A stretch of DNA of 64,000 bases from Acanthosepion esculentum (lineage: Eukaryota > Mollusca > Cephalopoda > Sepiida > Sepiidae), in contig OZ038478.1 in NCBI GenBank assembly GCA_964036315.1, forward strand, positions 146,392,758 to 146,456,757. Reading direction: 5' to 3'. Shown piece by piece: positions 35,311 through 47,823 of the stretch. Both the position numbers and the translations under genes were made by a program. How positions within the stretch are numbered: position 1 is the stretch's first letter; each line of letters opens with the position of its first letter. The notes beneath the pieces were generated by a model. The model saw only the letters and a program-made list of their open reading frames with translations, did no database searches and was not told where the DNA came from.

Positions 35311-35763
35311 TTTCTCCATTTTCTGCTCCTCCTTTCTTTCACCTTCTATTTGTAGCGATATATTAATTATACATTACGATATCACAAAATTTATTCTGTC
35401 AATCCGGCTTTATTATCGTGCGCATTCAGTCCACGTGCTACCGTCTGCAACACACGCACAGCCATATCGTCGTTGCTAGCTTTTCAAACAGTTGCGACTA
35501 TTTAATATCTTGTAACACAGCAACTTTGGTACAAGTGGCTATCAGTAGTGAGAAAAGAAGAACAAAAACACGTGGCGGTTGCATTGGCAAACGAAGGCGG
35601 CCTATCTCGTGGCGCAGCACAAAACGGGTGAGAAAGATTTTTACATTTTACAACAAACCTAGATTCCATGTTTTGGCTTTGGTGTGTCAATATTTCATGT
35701 ATGGGAGGAAAGCAGCACAGGCTAGTGTATATATATAATATATGTATATATATATATATTTAT
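35311..35763. other. no recognised gene
   Basis: Overlapping open frames at 35,418-35,738 (+) and 35,502-35,690 (-) match nothing I know. AT-rich toward the Penelope-like element. Confidence 0.4.
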
Positions 35764-35789
35764 ATAGTTGTATATTTAGGCAGCAATCC

Positions 35790-36032
35790 TTCTTTTATGC
35801 AAGTTTCCTTAAAAACGACAGACAAGGTACTACGGTTAAGTTTTTTATTTAATTTTTCTTGTGTACGAACAAGAGCTTTCTTTGTTGGACAAATGTGTGT
35901 AAGAACTGTCCAAATGTTTTATTTTTCGAGCGCTTTCGGCTATACATTTAGCCATTATCAAGGATGATTTGATTTTTCTGTTTAATTGAGTATGTGCATT
36001 ATGTATATGTCTTAGTGTGTAGTAGTGGTGTT
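35790..36032 (-). mobile_element. 3' end (pLTR-like) of the Penelope-like element
   Basis: Non-coding 3' part downstream of the ORF stop at 36,033. It includes a hammerhead-like fold (35,926-35,963) and a block (ACATTTGGACAGTTCTTACA ... GTCGTTTTTAAGGAAACTTG on the minus strand). The same block occurs, in the opposite orientation, at 37,218-37,370 and 39,335-39,466. Confidence 0.75.
35926..35963 (-). ncRNA. degenerate hammerhead-ribozyme-like motif
   Basis: On the minus strand: TTGATAATGGCTA, loop, TAGCCGAAAGCGC. Core U-G-A-U, a 5-bp stem II (GGCTA/TAGCC) and GAAA are in hammerhead order and spacing, and Penelope-like terminal repeats are known to carry hammerheads. The core C3 and catalytic G8 are changed (UUGAUAA instead of CUGAUGA), so self-cleavage is not expected. 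Confidence 0.4.
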
Positions 36033-37217
36033 TTAATTTCCGAATACGGTTAGCACGTTGTGGCTTTGTTCGTAGTTAATACTGTTAAGGGTAGGCTTTT
36101 TCTTTTTTATTATTAAAGCCTCCATTATTTTTAATCTTCTTTTACAGGTGGAAGCAATTAATATATTTGTTTTCTACTAGTATATTTCTAATGGACTCTG
36201 GTAAGTTTTTGTGTGTGTTTAAATGGGTTCTAATGGAGCTGTGATTGGATAGGTGTAACGTAAGACGTCTGGATAAGCATCTGGTTGTGTAACCGATGTA
36301 ATTATTTATGAGTCCGGTTTCTTTAGGAACGCAGTTCCTTAAAGGGCATTTGAACTCATAAATAATGTTCGTTCTTTGCAATTTTGACTTATCAGGCGTG
36401 TTGTTATTTTTGAGGATGAGGTTAGCTGTCTTAAATTTTTTTATAATAGATAATTAATTTGATTTTTTTATTTGGGTCGATTGGGGTGGTGAATTTCTTT
36501 ATAATATGTCTTAGTGAGCATTCATCTTGTTTGTAATTCTTATGCATTTGGTTTTTGTAATAAATGTGTATGTGATTTTTGACTGTGATCACTTTCATTA
36601 TTACTTACTTTAGGGAAAAATAGTCTTATTTGTTGGTCTATAAGATGGTTAGGGAAGCCGTTGTTGATTAGGGTTTGTTTTACGTTATTAAGTTCTTTGA
36701 GGAAGCGTAGTCTAGAGGGTGAATTTTGGTGTGCTCTTTCTCGAAAGTTTTTTATTACAGCTATTTTATACCTAAGTGGATATTCGCTTTTAAAATTTAG
36801 GTGACAAGAGTCCTTGCTGGTGGGTTTTTTGTACAAGGATGTAATGAAAGTGTTATTGCTGTATTCAACGAGGACTTCGAGGAATGGAAGTTTGTTTTTC
36901 TGGCTATGTTCATAAGTGAAGTTAAGGACGGAGTTTTTCTCAAATGTGGTCTTAAGTGTGTCTATTTGTTTAATGTTGTTCGCTAAAAGTAAAATATCGT
37001 CTACGTAGCATACGTATATCTTCGGTTTACGGACTTGTATGAATATCGTATTTTCTACGTGGGACATGTAATAGTTGGCAAAGCATGGGCCGAGTGGATT
37101 TCCCATGCTGACGCATTAGTTTGGGTGTAGATATTGCCATTATGGTCATGGAATGGGACTTTGGTTGTGCATGCGTGTAGTAGTTTTTTTAGTATGGGTG
37201 GTTTGATGGGTGGCGGA
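36033..37217 (-). pseudogene. Penelope-like element: reverse transcriptase plus GIY-YIG endonuclease, 5'-truncated
   Basis: Minus-strand ORF remains. From the 5' side: IPPPPIKPPILKKLLHACTT and VPFHDHNGNIYTQTN (37.2-37.1 kb), then after a frameshift MGNPLGPCFANYYMS, VCYVDDILLLANN (the YVDD catalytic box) and PFLEVLVEY, LYKKPTSKD. The endonuclease follows at 36.38-36.03 kb: IIYEFKCPLRNC, NYIGYTTRCLSRRLTLH (the GIY-YIG core) and, in a further frame, MEALIIKK and KPTLNSINYEQ, with the conserved Glu. The first frameshift looks like a 1-bp loss near 37,112; another break lies near 36,150 and a third between the two domains. The fingers region is missing, replaced at 37,217 by an oppositely oriented Penelope 3' end. 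Confidence 0.85.

Positions 37218-38060
<843 letters not shown>

Positions 38061-38113
<53 letters not shown>
38061..38113. repeat. (AT)n microsatellite
   Basis: AT run preceded by a short CA-rich stretch. Confidence 0.95.
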
Positions 38114-38117
<4 letters not shown>

Positions 38118-38291
38118 AACCTTTTTTACTACTCAGTATTTATGTCCCGATCTTTACTTTTTCTCTCATTTTTTTACTTTATATTCGGTTCCTTTTTCTC
38201 TGGTATGATTTATTTTAATACTTCATTCCCCCTTTCTGTCTATCCTTTGATCTCTCTCATTTTCTCTTTCTCTCCCTCTCTCTCTCTCTCT

Positions 38292-38323
<32 letters not shown>

Positions 38324-39152
38324 GACATTCGTACCTTTTTGTATCTGTATGCCGCTCACACTTCTTCCTCCCTCTCTCTTCTCTCTCCTCTCCCTCCTCC
38401 TTCTCTCTTGTTTGTTTAACGCCTATTCTTATGTTTATTCTCTTCTCGCACGTCCATTCCTCCTGCCACCCGATCAAAAGGCAATCTTCCTGACTTTCAT
38501 ACATGTACCACAGTGCTTTGAGAGATTGAAGCTTAGCGAATGTATTTAATGCAAGTGACAGGCGAATAAGAAATATACTGACAGGTATGTGGCATGATGT
38601 TTTCTTTTTACTATCTTTCGTTTCTTCTTTTTTTCTTTCTTTCTTTTTATTTCTTCTTGCTACCGGTCTCTTTCACCTCTTCAGTTTTCTTGAAGCGAAA
38701 TTTTGTATTTCATAACTATTTCGTTTTTGTTTTTGTTTTTTAATTTCCCTTTCATCATTTTTTGGGGGAAATTGTCATTTTATCGAATGCTTCTTTTTCT
38801 TCTTTTTCATGTTTTTCTTTCACATATATATTTTTTTCTTTGTACTTGATATCTTTATTTTTTTTCTAATTTCCTTATCGTTGGCATTGTTTTCTACTAC
38901 TTCTCAGCCTCCTTTAATATTTACCTGGTATTCATTTTTTTTTATCGCGCGTCAATTTCCTTTTTTACCTTTCTTCTTCCCTGTTTGCTTTTCTTTACCT
39001 TTCTTCCTGTTTTCGTTTTTTCTTTTCAATTCAAGCCTAAATTTCATCTTCCTTTTCTATATTACTTTCCTTAATTTTGCATTATATTTCAATTATATTG
39101 CATAACTTGTGAATGTATGCTTTCAAGCTAATTCCTATAACTTTAAAAGTTT

Positions 39153-39188
<36 letters not shown>

Positions 39189-39334
39189 GATAAAACTGAA
39201 ACTAATTGAGATTCAGAGGATACAGAGACAGGATAAGTTAGATTAGATACATATATTGATTAAATAAGTACAGTTTTCCCTATGAAAAACACGGAAGTAA
39301 TCAAATTTAGCGGTCTCTGTTCCGCATACACATA

Positions 39335-39462
39335 AAAAAAATAAAACATTTGGACAATTCTTACACACCCTTTGACCAGCAAAGAAAGCTCTTGTTCGTA
39401 CACAAGAAAAATTAAATAAAAAACTTAACCGTAGTACCTTGTCTGTCGTTTTTAATGAAACT

Positions 39463-39466
<4 letters not shown>
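39335..39466 (+). mobile_element. second solo Penelope-like 3' end, plus strand
   Basis: AAAATAAAACATTTGGACAA through ACCTTGTCTGTCGTTTTTAA to AAACTTGCATATA: nearly identical to 37,245-37,370 but lacking the hammerhead-like part, so further 5'-truncated. Confidence 0.8.

Positions 39467-39511
<45 letters not shown>
39465..39511. repeat. (AT)n tail at the Penelope 3' end
   Basis: AT run beginning immediately at the end of the Penelope fragment. Confidence 0.95.
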
Positions 39512-39515
<4 letters not shown>

Positions 39516-40262
39516 TTTAAGGTATGGTAAAATTATGAGTTAAAATGCTCAATATAAGGAATATTGCGTATGTAAATATAAAAGTGGACATTATTAGAAA
39601 AAAACGCGAGAAGACAACCTGGATATACTTTAAAGAAACTTACACATACAAGATCGGACATTCCCTTTCTGTTCACAACATATCTTTTTTTTATGTTTTT
39701 CATTCCCCACTTGCTTATATTGTCATTATCATTATTATTGTTAGTTTTTCTTACGTTTTTATTCCAGGCCATTTTTTCCGCGATGCTCATTTCCTGATAA
39801 TGATTTTTCAAAAGATTCTTTAACCCTTTTTTTATCGTATATCTTCCCTCTTTTTTCTCTTATTTTATTTTATTCTTATTGCCGTCTGTGAGTTTTTATT
39901 TCAATTACCATTTTCATATTATCATTATCTTTATTTTTAGTATTATTTTTCATTATTTTATTTTTTCAGTTTATTTTTCCGCACCCCCATTTTCTAACAA
40001 TGATTTTCCTAAAATAATTCTTTGCCCCTCTTTGTGCTATTTCATTTCTCTCTCTCTCTCTCTCACTCTCTCTCTCTCTCTTTTCTTTTTTCTTTTTCTC
40101 TTTCATTTTACTTTTAATGACAATCTAGCTATGTTCCCACACTGATCCTTACTCACAAAAAATAAAATCTTTCAACATTAATACCGCCCCCAATCTAGTT
40201 ACTAACACTTGTACGGCCAGAAAATAATGGGGTGGGGGGTCACTTATTTTGAGTATTTTTAC

Positions 40263-40264
<2 letters not shown>

Positions 40265-40293
<29 letters not shown>

Positions 40294-40294
40294 A
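40265..40294. repeat. (GT)n microsatellite
   Basis: About 30 bp of GT. Confidence 0.95.
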
Positions 40295-40492
40295 TGAGGG
40301 TGCTCTTGCATATGCGCGCACGCACATGTTTGTACGTTTGTATTTTAGTCGGCATGTTTGTGTTGAACTGCTACTGTCTGTGTGTACAATTCCTGCATAT
40401 GGCAGTAAGACGGAGTGTCTGTTCGTTTGTATATTGTATTTCTAGTTGATCTTGCGGGATTTAGGAGATGATGTGTTCGCGCGTATGTACCT

Positions 40493-40495
<3 letters not shown>

Positions 40496-40554
<59 letters not shown>
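40496..40554. repeat. (CA)n-(AT)n compound microsatellite
   Basis: CA run (40,496-40,526) followed by AT run (40,527-40,554). Confidence 0.95.
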
Positions 40555-40558
<4 letters not shown>

Positions 40559-40660
40559 AATAAGATGACGGAGACTTTAATTATCCATTTTTATTTCACC
40601 GAGATGTTCATATCATCATCAAGGAAACCTGATTCGCGATTATAGAAATTACAGCGGACG
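40555..40660 (-). mobile_element. possible 3' end of another Penelope-like family
   Basis: On the minus strand CCTTGATGATGATATGAACA precedes CGGTGAAATAAAAATGGATA and GTCTCCGTCATCTTATTAAT, then an (AT)n tail. The order (GATGATG..., GAAA, A-rich stretch, TA tail) parallels the Penelope ends at 35.9 and 37.2 kb, but no coding sequence is attached and the match is weak. Confidence 0.3.
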
Positions 40661-40804
40661 TACACTTTAGCTTGGTACTGGGGAGGAAAGGTGAAAGAAA
40701 AGAGGTGGGGTAAAGATAGGGATTGGGGGTTAGTAGTGGTCGGTTTTCGCAACCAAGTATTTACTCTACACATTTTGGATTTTAATATTGGCTTGTATGT
40801 TACG

Positions 40805-40990
40805 AAATGTGGCAGAAATATCAGTTCACTTGCCGAAATCAATGCGGGACTAAAAATAGTATAAAACATTCATTCATTCCACGCACACACACTGACACGC
40901 ACTCATTCAAACACAACATCAAATACGAACACTCCCGTGAAACGAAAGACGCTGTTGGCTGTAATGTCCGGTGCAACAAACTCACATGCA
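40805..40990 (-). mobile_element. relic resembling the 3' UTR of the 47-64 kb retrotransposons
   Basis: AAATGTGGCAGAAATATCAG, then a cytosine/adenine-rich CACACTGACACGCACTCATT region and GTGAAACGAAAGACG, parallels the 3' UTR at 47,451-47,610 (AAATGTGGCAGTAACATCAG ... ACACGAAACGAAAGTCATCC). It has diverged clearly and lost any ORF. Confidence 0.5.
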
Positions 40991-40999
40991 CACAGAGAA

Positions 41000-41680
41000 T
41001 ACACTATGTTCTGAATTTGCAATGACTTTAAAACAGCTAGGGAAAAACAATAACTCAGTACAGGGCAAACAAAAAGAAAACAAAAGACATAAGCAAACTG
41101 TAGTAAATTTTCCCTTGAAAATCGTATTTAACTTTGATTTTACTACCCAATAGAAAAATCGTGTTGATTGTTATCGGGTGTCTGCATGGATAAAGATTGC
41201 TATCTGTATCTATCAAGAGACACGCCCTGCGTCGTCATCGTGCAGGTAACATGAGTCTTTTAAAACACGTGTGAGAGTGGAGAAATATGTGGAGATTGAG
41301 TTAATTGATTAAATGATATGGATCAATAATTGTTGAGTAAATAGGCTGCGGGATGAAATTAACAATTTCCTCTCACATTCCGTATTCAACAAGCAGAGAA
41401 TAAGAAATAAAATATAAGAAACAGTTTTGCACAACAATGAATAAAATATTTATATAACCAAGAAGAGGTACAAACAATTGGAGTAAAGAGGTAGTTTAAA
41501 AAGTTCAAACGTCCTTTTATGTTTGGACTGAAGTGTTATCAAAGTTCTGCCTTGATAGATTATAAGTTGTTGAACGGTCTGTACAATAATAGGAAAATGT
41601 GCTTGAGTATTATTGTAACACTATTTAAGAACGGCAGGTTAATTAATCAATTAATTAACCACAGAAGTTAATTACGGGGA
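41000..41680. other. AT-rich DNA without recognised features
   Basis: No gene, RNA or tandem repeat recognised. Confidence 0.4.
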
Positions 41681-41831
41681 TACTTAAACCGATAGATATA
41701 ACGAAAGACATACTGAGCGATTACTTACACCGATAGATATAACGAAAGACATACTGAGCGATTACTTACACCGATAGATATAACGAAAGACATACTGAGC
41801 GATTACTTACACCGATAGATATAACGAAAAC
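41681..41831. repeat. 41-bp tandem repeat, about 3.7 copies
   Basis: Unit TTACTTACACCGATAGATAT + AACGAAAGACATACTGAGCG + A; GATAGATATA starts at 41,691 and again 41 bp later. Copies are nearly identical, implying a recent expansion or strong homogenisation. Confidence 0.95.
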
Positions 41832-41974
41832 CGTTGACGCCCTCTAAAGTATGGTGAGATACCCATATGAGAGCAGAAGAGGGTGGGAGTGGAATAAGAT
41901 TTCCAAATACGGAAAATGATAATTATTTTGGGCCGAAAACAAAGAAAATCCTTATTGGGGATTTGAAATCAACG

Positions 41975-42770
41975 TGGTGGCCACACCACGTCCGACCACA
42001 CGCCAGGTTTTGATCGGCGTCCATATAAGCAAACATCTACGGGTGTTTCAGAGAGTCGAGTCGAGTCGAGTCGGGTCGAGTCCAGACAGTGAGTCAGAAG
42101 TCGAGACAGAGAGAGTTCAGTCAGTGAGTGAAGAGTACAGCCAGTACAATAAGAGAGAGAGACGCGCCTCGCACAGGTGACCGCACGATTTCATGCCTTC
42201 CGACTTAGACTTCTAACCAAGAACAAATTTGTTGAAGTCCGACTTTAGATTTTCCACCAAAACAAGTTTCCGACTTAGACTTCTAACCAAGAACAAATTA
42301 TAGAAATCTGACTTATATTCGCCATCCAGATATCCAGAATTAGTTAAGGAACGCAAAAGTGTTACAATCCACTTTTTTTTTTCTTCGGGCTGGGAGAGAA
42401 AGAGAGAGACGCACTCCTGTAACTCAACAAACCGACATAAAATTAATCACTATTCCTAACCAGTCGCTCGCCTTGAAGTTGTTTGTGCTTTTGTTTTTTT
42501 TTTTGTCTACATTTATTGTGCAGTATCACCTTGACCCGGATTCGGCTGGCACTACGGCCCGACGTTTGATTGATCTCGTCAACCTAAGATCAAATCACAA
42601 CGTGGGTAGGTTGAATCGAGATCAAAGCAGTTGCTTCGGTGACCAGGCGTTGGAAGCGAGCTGAGTACGACAAGTTGGTGCTAGAACCCAGCAAGACTTC
42701 AACCGATGTCCTAGGGTTAGCCCGTCACAAAGGACCGACGTCACATTTTGGCGTCGTGACTGAAAAAGAA
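41975..42770 (+). other. possible LTR and leader of an LTR retrotransposon
   Basis: A TATA-like CCATATAAGC at about 42,019, a (GAGTC)n patch at 42,051-42,083, and near 42,742 the sequence ACGTCACATTTTGGCGTCGTGACTG (split here: ACGTCACA, then TTTTGGCGTCGTGACTG). A CA end followed within a few bases by TGG that could pair with a tRNA 3' end is the layout of an LTR and primer-binding site. No second LTR, gag or pol is visible, so this is tentative. Confidence 0.3.
42198..42330. repeat. 70-bp direct repeat built of 35-bp half-units
   Basis: TTCCGACTTAGACTTCTAAC + CAAGAACAAATT occurs at 42,198 and 42,268. Between and after them are weaker half-units (GTCCGACTTTAGATTTTCCA, then CTGACTTATATTCGCC). 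Confidence 0.85.
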
Positions 42771-44215
42771 GTCGGGTGTCACAAACGGAAAAATAAACAG
42801 TTCGAGTTTGTATTTAAAGTAGCCAAGTATTGTTCTCGGCTTAATTTAATGTTTACGAAGTTGTCGCTCTTTGACTTGTCTTCACTTTTCGTTTGAAGAG
42901 AATATTCTGTAGTTGGAGGAAGTGATTCTTAACAAGCTGTGTCTATGTTAATTGCAATGATTCACGTTGGGATTGAAAGCGTATGACAAAGATTCGTGTA
43001 TCAAATTGAATGTTGAAAATTTGCGTTGATTGTTCAAGATAAAATATTGCTTTTCGGGCTGAAATCATGTTAAGGAACTTTAACGTAAAGCCTGGAACTG
43101 TGTGACAAGTTCAAAGGATTGCGATCGGCTCATTGTCGAGGATCAATGACGTTTCATATTTATTGCTGACTTTGGTCACGTGGTAGGCTCACAGGAAATT
43201 GACAGATTTTGGCGGAATTATTTTTTGGTCAGGTCAAGAAATAGGTCGATGTTATTCGAAAATGACTTAAATGTTAAGTGACCAATCAGAAGTTGAGATT
43301 TTCTGAAAATTGTGAAAAAAAAAAACGATAAAAAAATAAAAAGTAAAAATAAAAATTGAAATTGAAGAAGAAATAAAGTGGAGAAAATATAAAACTTTCT
43401 CTAAAGAGAGATCGTGTCTCCTGTGCGTCAGTGTGAAGGTTAATGTCAAAAACCCAAACTTAAATGAAAAATTAAACCGTCAATCAAACTTAAACTTTAC
43501 CCGCATACGATCTTAAATCAATATATTTAAATTACAATTTAATACACTAATACACAGGACCAAACTGCCGATTTCTTTCTCGGCTTCTTCAAAGGAAATC
43601 AACAACAAACCCACTCAATGAAGCGGACGATATTATAAACAACTATACCGTTAGTGTTCACAAACCAAACATTTATTTCAACAAATCATAATTACATGCA
43701 TATTGGTCCATATGCTACGTGGGTAACAAACAAAAATGAACAAAAGGATTAGTACTTACAAAACAATGTCGTCAGCAAGTAGACAACGCAAACATCATTC
43801 AACTTTTTCTTTACAACAAACAATATTGTTAAAGCATTTTCTTTTTTTTTACAATCAATTCAATTTCTTCTGTTTGTGTCTTCTTTCTTCAAATATTTTC
43901 TTTTCTTTCTATGAGACTCCTTTTCACTTCCTCTGGAGCTGAAAGGGTAAATTGAAAAAACACAAATCCTAACCTAGTCAAGGATCTTAAAAACTTATTC
44001 CATGAAGCATATCTTTCAAAATATGTTAAAACTTTAGCTTTGGAATTCATTTAAATCTTATTCTTTTAAATCTTATTTTAATATAAAGAACGTGAACAGG
44101 GGCGGAATTCCCGGCATCGATTGACTCCGTCAAACAAATAAAAACATTGATTCTTCGAATCAACAAACAAATCAAATGAAACAATTCCCCTTCTAGGGAA
44201 TAAAATTACTTCTTT
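42771..44215. other. AT-rich DNA without recognised features
   Basis: No domain-bearing open frame or RNA gene recognised. It may be the internal leader of the putative LTR element to its left, but no gag or pol segment can be read. Confidence 0.4.
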
Positions 44216-44510
44216 TAGCTTCGGAATTCTACCGAAGCTAATCAAATCTTTTCTTCCAAATTTCACAAATCTTTGCTACGGAATTCTACCGAAGCTCACA
44301 AAATCTTTTCTTCAAAGATTCTCAAATAAACAAATCGTAGCTACGGAATTCTACCGAAGCTGAACAAATCTTCTCTTTAAAGATTTTCAAATATAAACAA
44401 ATCAAATCTTAGCTACGGAATTCTACCAAAGCCAATTAAATTCTTCTCTTCAAAGTTTTCAAATATAAACAAATATTAGCTACGGAATTCTACCGAAGCC
44501 AATTAAATCT
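44216..44510. repeat. five-copy repeat with a conserved hairpin core
   Basis: The core TAGCTACGGAATTCTACCGA + AGC recurs with GGAATTC starting at 44,223, 44,280, 44,345, 44,417 and 44,484, spaced 57-72 bp. Its best copy forms AGCTTCGG, loop AATTCTA, CCGAAGCT: eight perfect pairs. Spacers are A/T-rich with AAATCTTTTCTTC and vary in length while the core stays constant. Confidence 0.85.
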
Positions 44511-44880
44511 TCCAACAAAGCCCTTCGATGCGTAAACTCACACTCCCCTGTTCCCATCCATAAACTAATCAGTAATATAGCTATTAAAAGCTAAATAAAA
44601 ATTAATCCTATAATATTTAAAAGGCAAATAATTCGATACTGTAATTCGAATTATTTAAGGTAACATTAATATACGTGGTCAACTATAGTAGTTCACCACG
44701 GAGCCAGAATAAGGACGTCCGTATCGTCCGACGACAAAACTCTGACTGAAGACAAAATCTTCTGATACAAAGGACTCGCTTTCAGCTGCCAAATTCCATG
44801 ACAATGGAGCCATAAATTTTCCGACCGCCCCATCCACAGGCCACCGACCCCAGACATTAAAACAACATATCATCTCTAAT

Positions 44881-45040
44881 ACCGAAGCCGTTGCAAGCCC
44901 TCTTCTCACCTCATGTTAAATCTCTGTCAACAAAGATTTCCAAAAAACACTCAAAACAAGAATCTCACCACCGAAGTCACTGAAAGGTGACCTCTCACAC
45001 TTATGTTAAATCTCGGTCAACAAAAATTTCCAAAATATAT
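44881..45040. repeat. two-copy 90-bp tandem repeat
   Basis: ACCGAAG then TCTCACC, ATGTTAAATCTCTGTCAACA and AAGATTTCCAAAA recur 89-90 bp later with a few changes (ATGTTAAA at 44,913 and 45,003). Confidence 0.8.
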
Positions 45041-47071
45041 GTATTAAGCTGAATAAGCTCTGTGGTCCACTTTTTGCATAAATTTGTACAGAAATTTATA
45101 TTGATAAAAAAAGGTGTTGGCGGGTTACTAAAAATATCACTCCTTTCCCCTCATCATCATGTCGACTATTCTTTAACAAGAGAGTAAAGTAGTCAGGCAA
45201 AAGCGGGTGGGGTAGCGTGTATGCTCGTTATGTATCTCGCCAAAGGAATTACTTCGCTTTCTTAACAAGTATAAACGTAGTTTCTTTTCATTTTTTTGGT
45301 CATAGATTGTTTTATATATAAAACACTGTTATACACGAGGCCAAAATATTTTTCCATTTTTGTTCTTAATTAAAAAGGAAAAAATATGCATATTTTCTTC
45401 GATTTGAATGAACAAATTCTCCTTAAATTGTTCATTTGAAATCAACCTTATGATAACATTATCTACACTCTCACACTGTCTTCATTCCACAAACAATGGG
45501 ATTTCTTTACCTGGGCCCCAAAAGCGACAGAATTTTACCGATCGACGGATACTTCTAAGTCGATTATTTATTGTTTTTTACTAGTGGTAAGTATTTGTTC
45601 CTTATTGCTTATGTTTAAGTCGTATTTTTATTGCGTTTAATTGAATGTTGAAGTTATTAACACCATGCTTATAGCGTTGTTTTTAAGTTAAAAAAAGAAA
45701 AGGTGTCCTTTTAGAGAGGTACAGACACCAACGGATGATTACTGAGAACAGTAATACCTTTTAAGTTTCAATCAACAACAAACAAACATACACATGCTTA
45801 TTTGTTAGACCTTTGCATTGCAAAGAAAAACAGTCATATTAAAAAGTTACGGCCTTTTATCTTTTATCACTCGTCGGAATCGATTAGACAGTATAAAGAT
45901 AATAAATCCTGTTGTTTAGTAATAGTAGTAGCAATCTCTAATTTTCCCCGGATCTCGAAAGGTTTTCCTGTTTATGTTGAAGATTAACGAATGGTTTTAG
46001 GACACATGACTTATGCGTTCGAGCCGAATATATGGCAATAATCATCACGACAGCTTTTGTTTTAAATGCAACTGTATGGGGAAAATGTGTTTCTAACAAC
46101 TCGCCTTTTTTTATTAAATACTACATTTTTCCAAACACCCGTTTTTTCTTACGGGGTGTGATTGAAAGGTAAATTAAATTTCACTATTAAAATTAGACTT
46201 AAAAAAGGATTTTTCTCTTTTACATGTGGAGACATTTAAAAATGTCTCTGACATATACACCAACATAAGTTTGGTTGACTATATTTTAAATTCGATTTGT
46301 TTCCGTAATCTAAGCACCAAATTTCATTTTCATTTACACATCAATAATACAAAATAATATAATCACTTTTTAAAATAAAATAAGTATCTGGATTATCGGA
46401 TTCCTTTTAAGCTTTAACTAAAGTCAATTATATCTGGGGCGGTATTACTAGAATTTTGTTGCAGACTGGCGAATGTATTTTAAAGTGATCAGAAGGATTT
46501 TTAGTGTTGGTGTTCGAAAACATTTGTCCACAACAATTAAAGAAAAATATTCGAAACAAATCTTGCAAGAAGATTGAAAGCGAAGACAAACATTAAATGT
46601 ACAACAATAACATTGGTTTATATACAATTCACGATTATAATTGGGTTGAACTTTGATGGATAAATGAGAATAGATGTATTTGACTATGTAAAATATTACT
46701 GGGATTTTTCAAAGTGTTTGCAATTGTTACTTAGATTTGTTCACAAAATTAAACTAAGTGTCCAGTTACGTACGAAAGTGCCCTTTGTGCTTGTTCAATT
46801 ATTAGTGTGTGTCCGTAAATTTGCTTGTATTATTGTTCAGAATTGGTAAGAGTTGCGTATCTTTAGTTGTGTGAGAATTTGATTGTTTGTTTACTAATAC
46901 TTATTAAGTAGTGAGTAAAATGTCACTTTTTAAAGTATTGTAAGTGATGTTAAGTTAGCATTCCTGAGAGAGATAGAGCGTGCTTGTGGTTTGTTGAGTC
47001 AAAGATTCTTTGCGCGGCAAAGGTGAGGTTGGTCAGAGTTTTGAGTTGCTTGGATTAGTTTGGCATCTCTC
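45041..47071. other. AT-rich DNA without recognised features
   Basis: Small open frames (for example 45,802-45,987 and 46,664-46,849) have no recognisable domain. It forms the unique 3' flank of the retrotransposon array. Confidence 0.5.
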
Positions 47072-47823
47072 TCGGAATGGAAGTCTGACAATATTTATTC
47101 GTACATATGTACAAAATGTGGCACAAGGCCAAAAGGGGGTTGGGGAAGGACGGTCATCATCTGTCTTAAATTAAAACTTAGCTAGTCACAAACACTGACC
47201 CAAACATACCAACAATAGTCCTAGCACCAAAACAACACATTCATCCATACCTTTCTTACTACATCCACCATAATTCCTCAAATTCTCTGTGAAATTCTAA
47301 CTAGACCCCATATGTACAATTCAAAGTCTGTGGGGGGGGGGGAATAACAATTTAAAAAACCCCAATGATTATTTACAATATGCAATAATAATATATACAA
47401 GTAAAACAAAACAAAATAAGATTAGTAATAAAAACCCCCACAGTACCTAAATGTGGCAGTAACATCAGTTAACTGGACGAAAAAATTGCGAGATTATAAA
47501 AAGTAAAACACAGTCATCCTTCCAAAATCACTCACACAGGCACACACTCATTTAGACACACTAACAACTACGAAAAACACACACACGAAACGAAAGTCAT
47601 CCCGCAACCACCAGAGAACTGACGTCACTGACCACCTAACGAGGGAGGGGAGGGGGAATTAAACTAAAGAAAAATAGGGACAGAAATAAAAGGGGGCCGA
47701 TGAGCATACATACCCTAGCTAAGTTAACCAGAAACGAGAAACTAAAAATTCAAACTAAACCTAACTAGTCTAATACCGGGACGGGTTGCTTCTGTTCAAC
47801 CCATGAGGGACGAAATCCTGCAC

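Larger units (their letters stand above)
38114..40135. repeat. pyrimidine-rich tract, about 2 kb
   Basis: The plus strand is strongly T/C-biased for most of this stretch (for example 38,590-39,070 and 39,800-40,130), with (CT)n patches at 38,270-38,292 and 40,048-40,083, (AT)n at 38,295-38,322 and 39,157-39,186, and a Penelope 3' end inserted at 39,335. The open frames rich in Phe, Leu and Ser are composition artefacts. Confidence 0.75.

Noticed and set aside
38223..38504. 93-codon Arg/Glu-rich minus-strand frame
   Set aside because: Reverse of the CT-rich tract; composition artefact.
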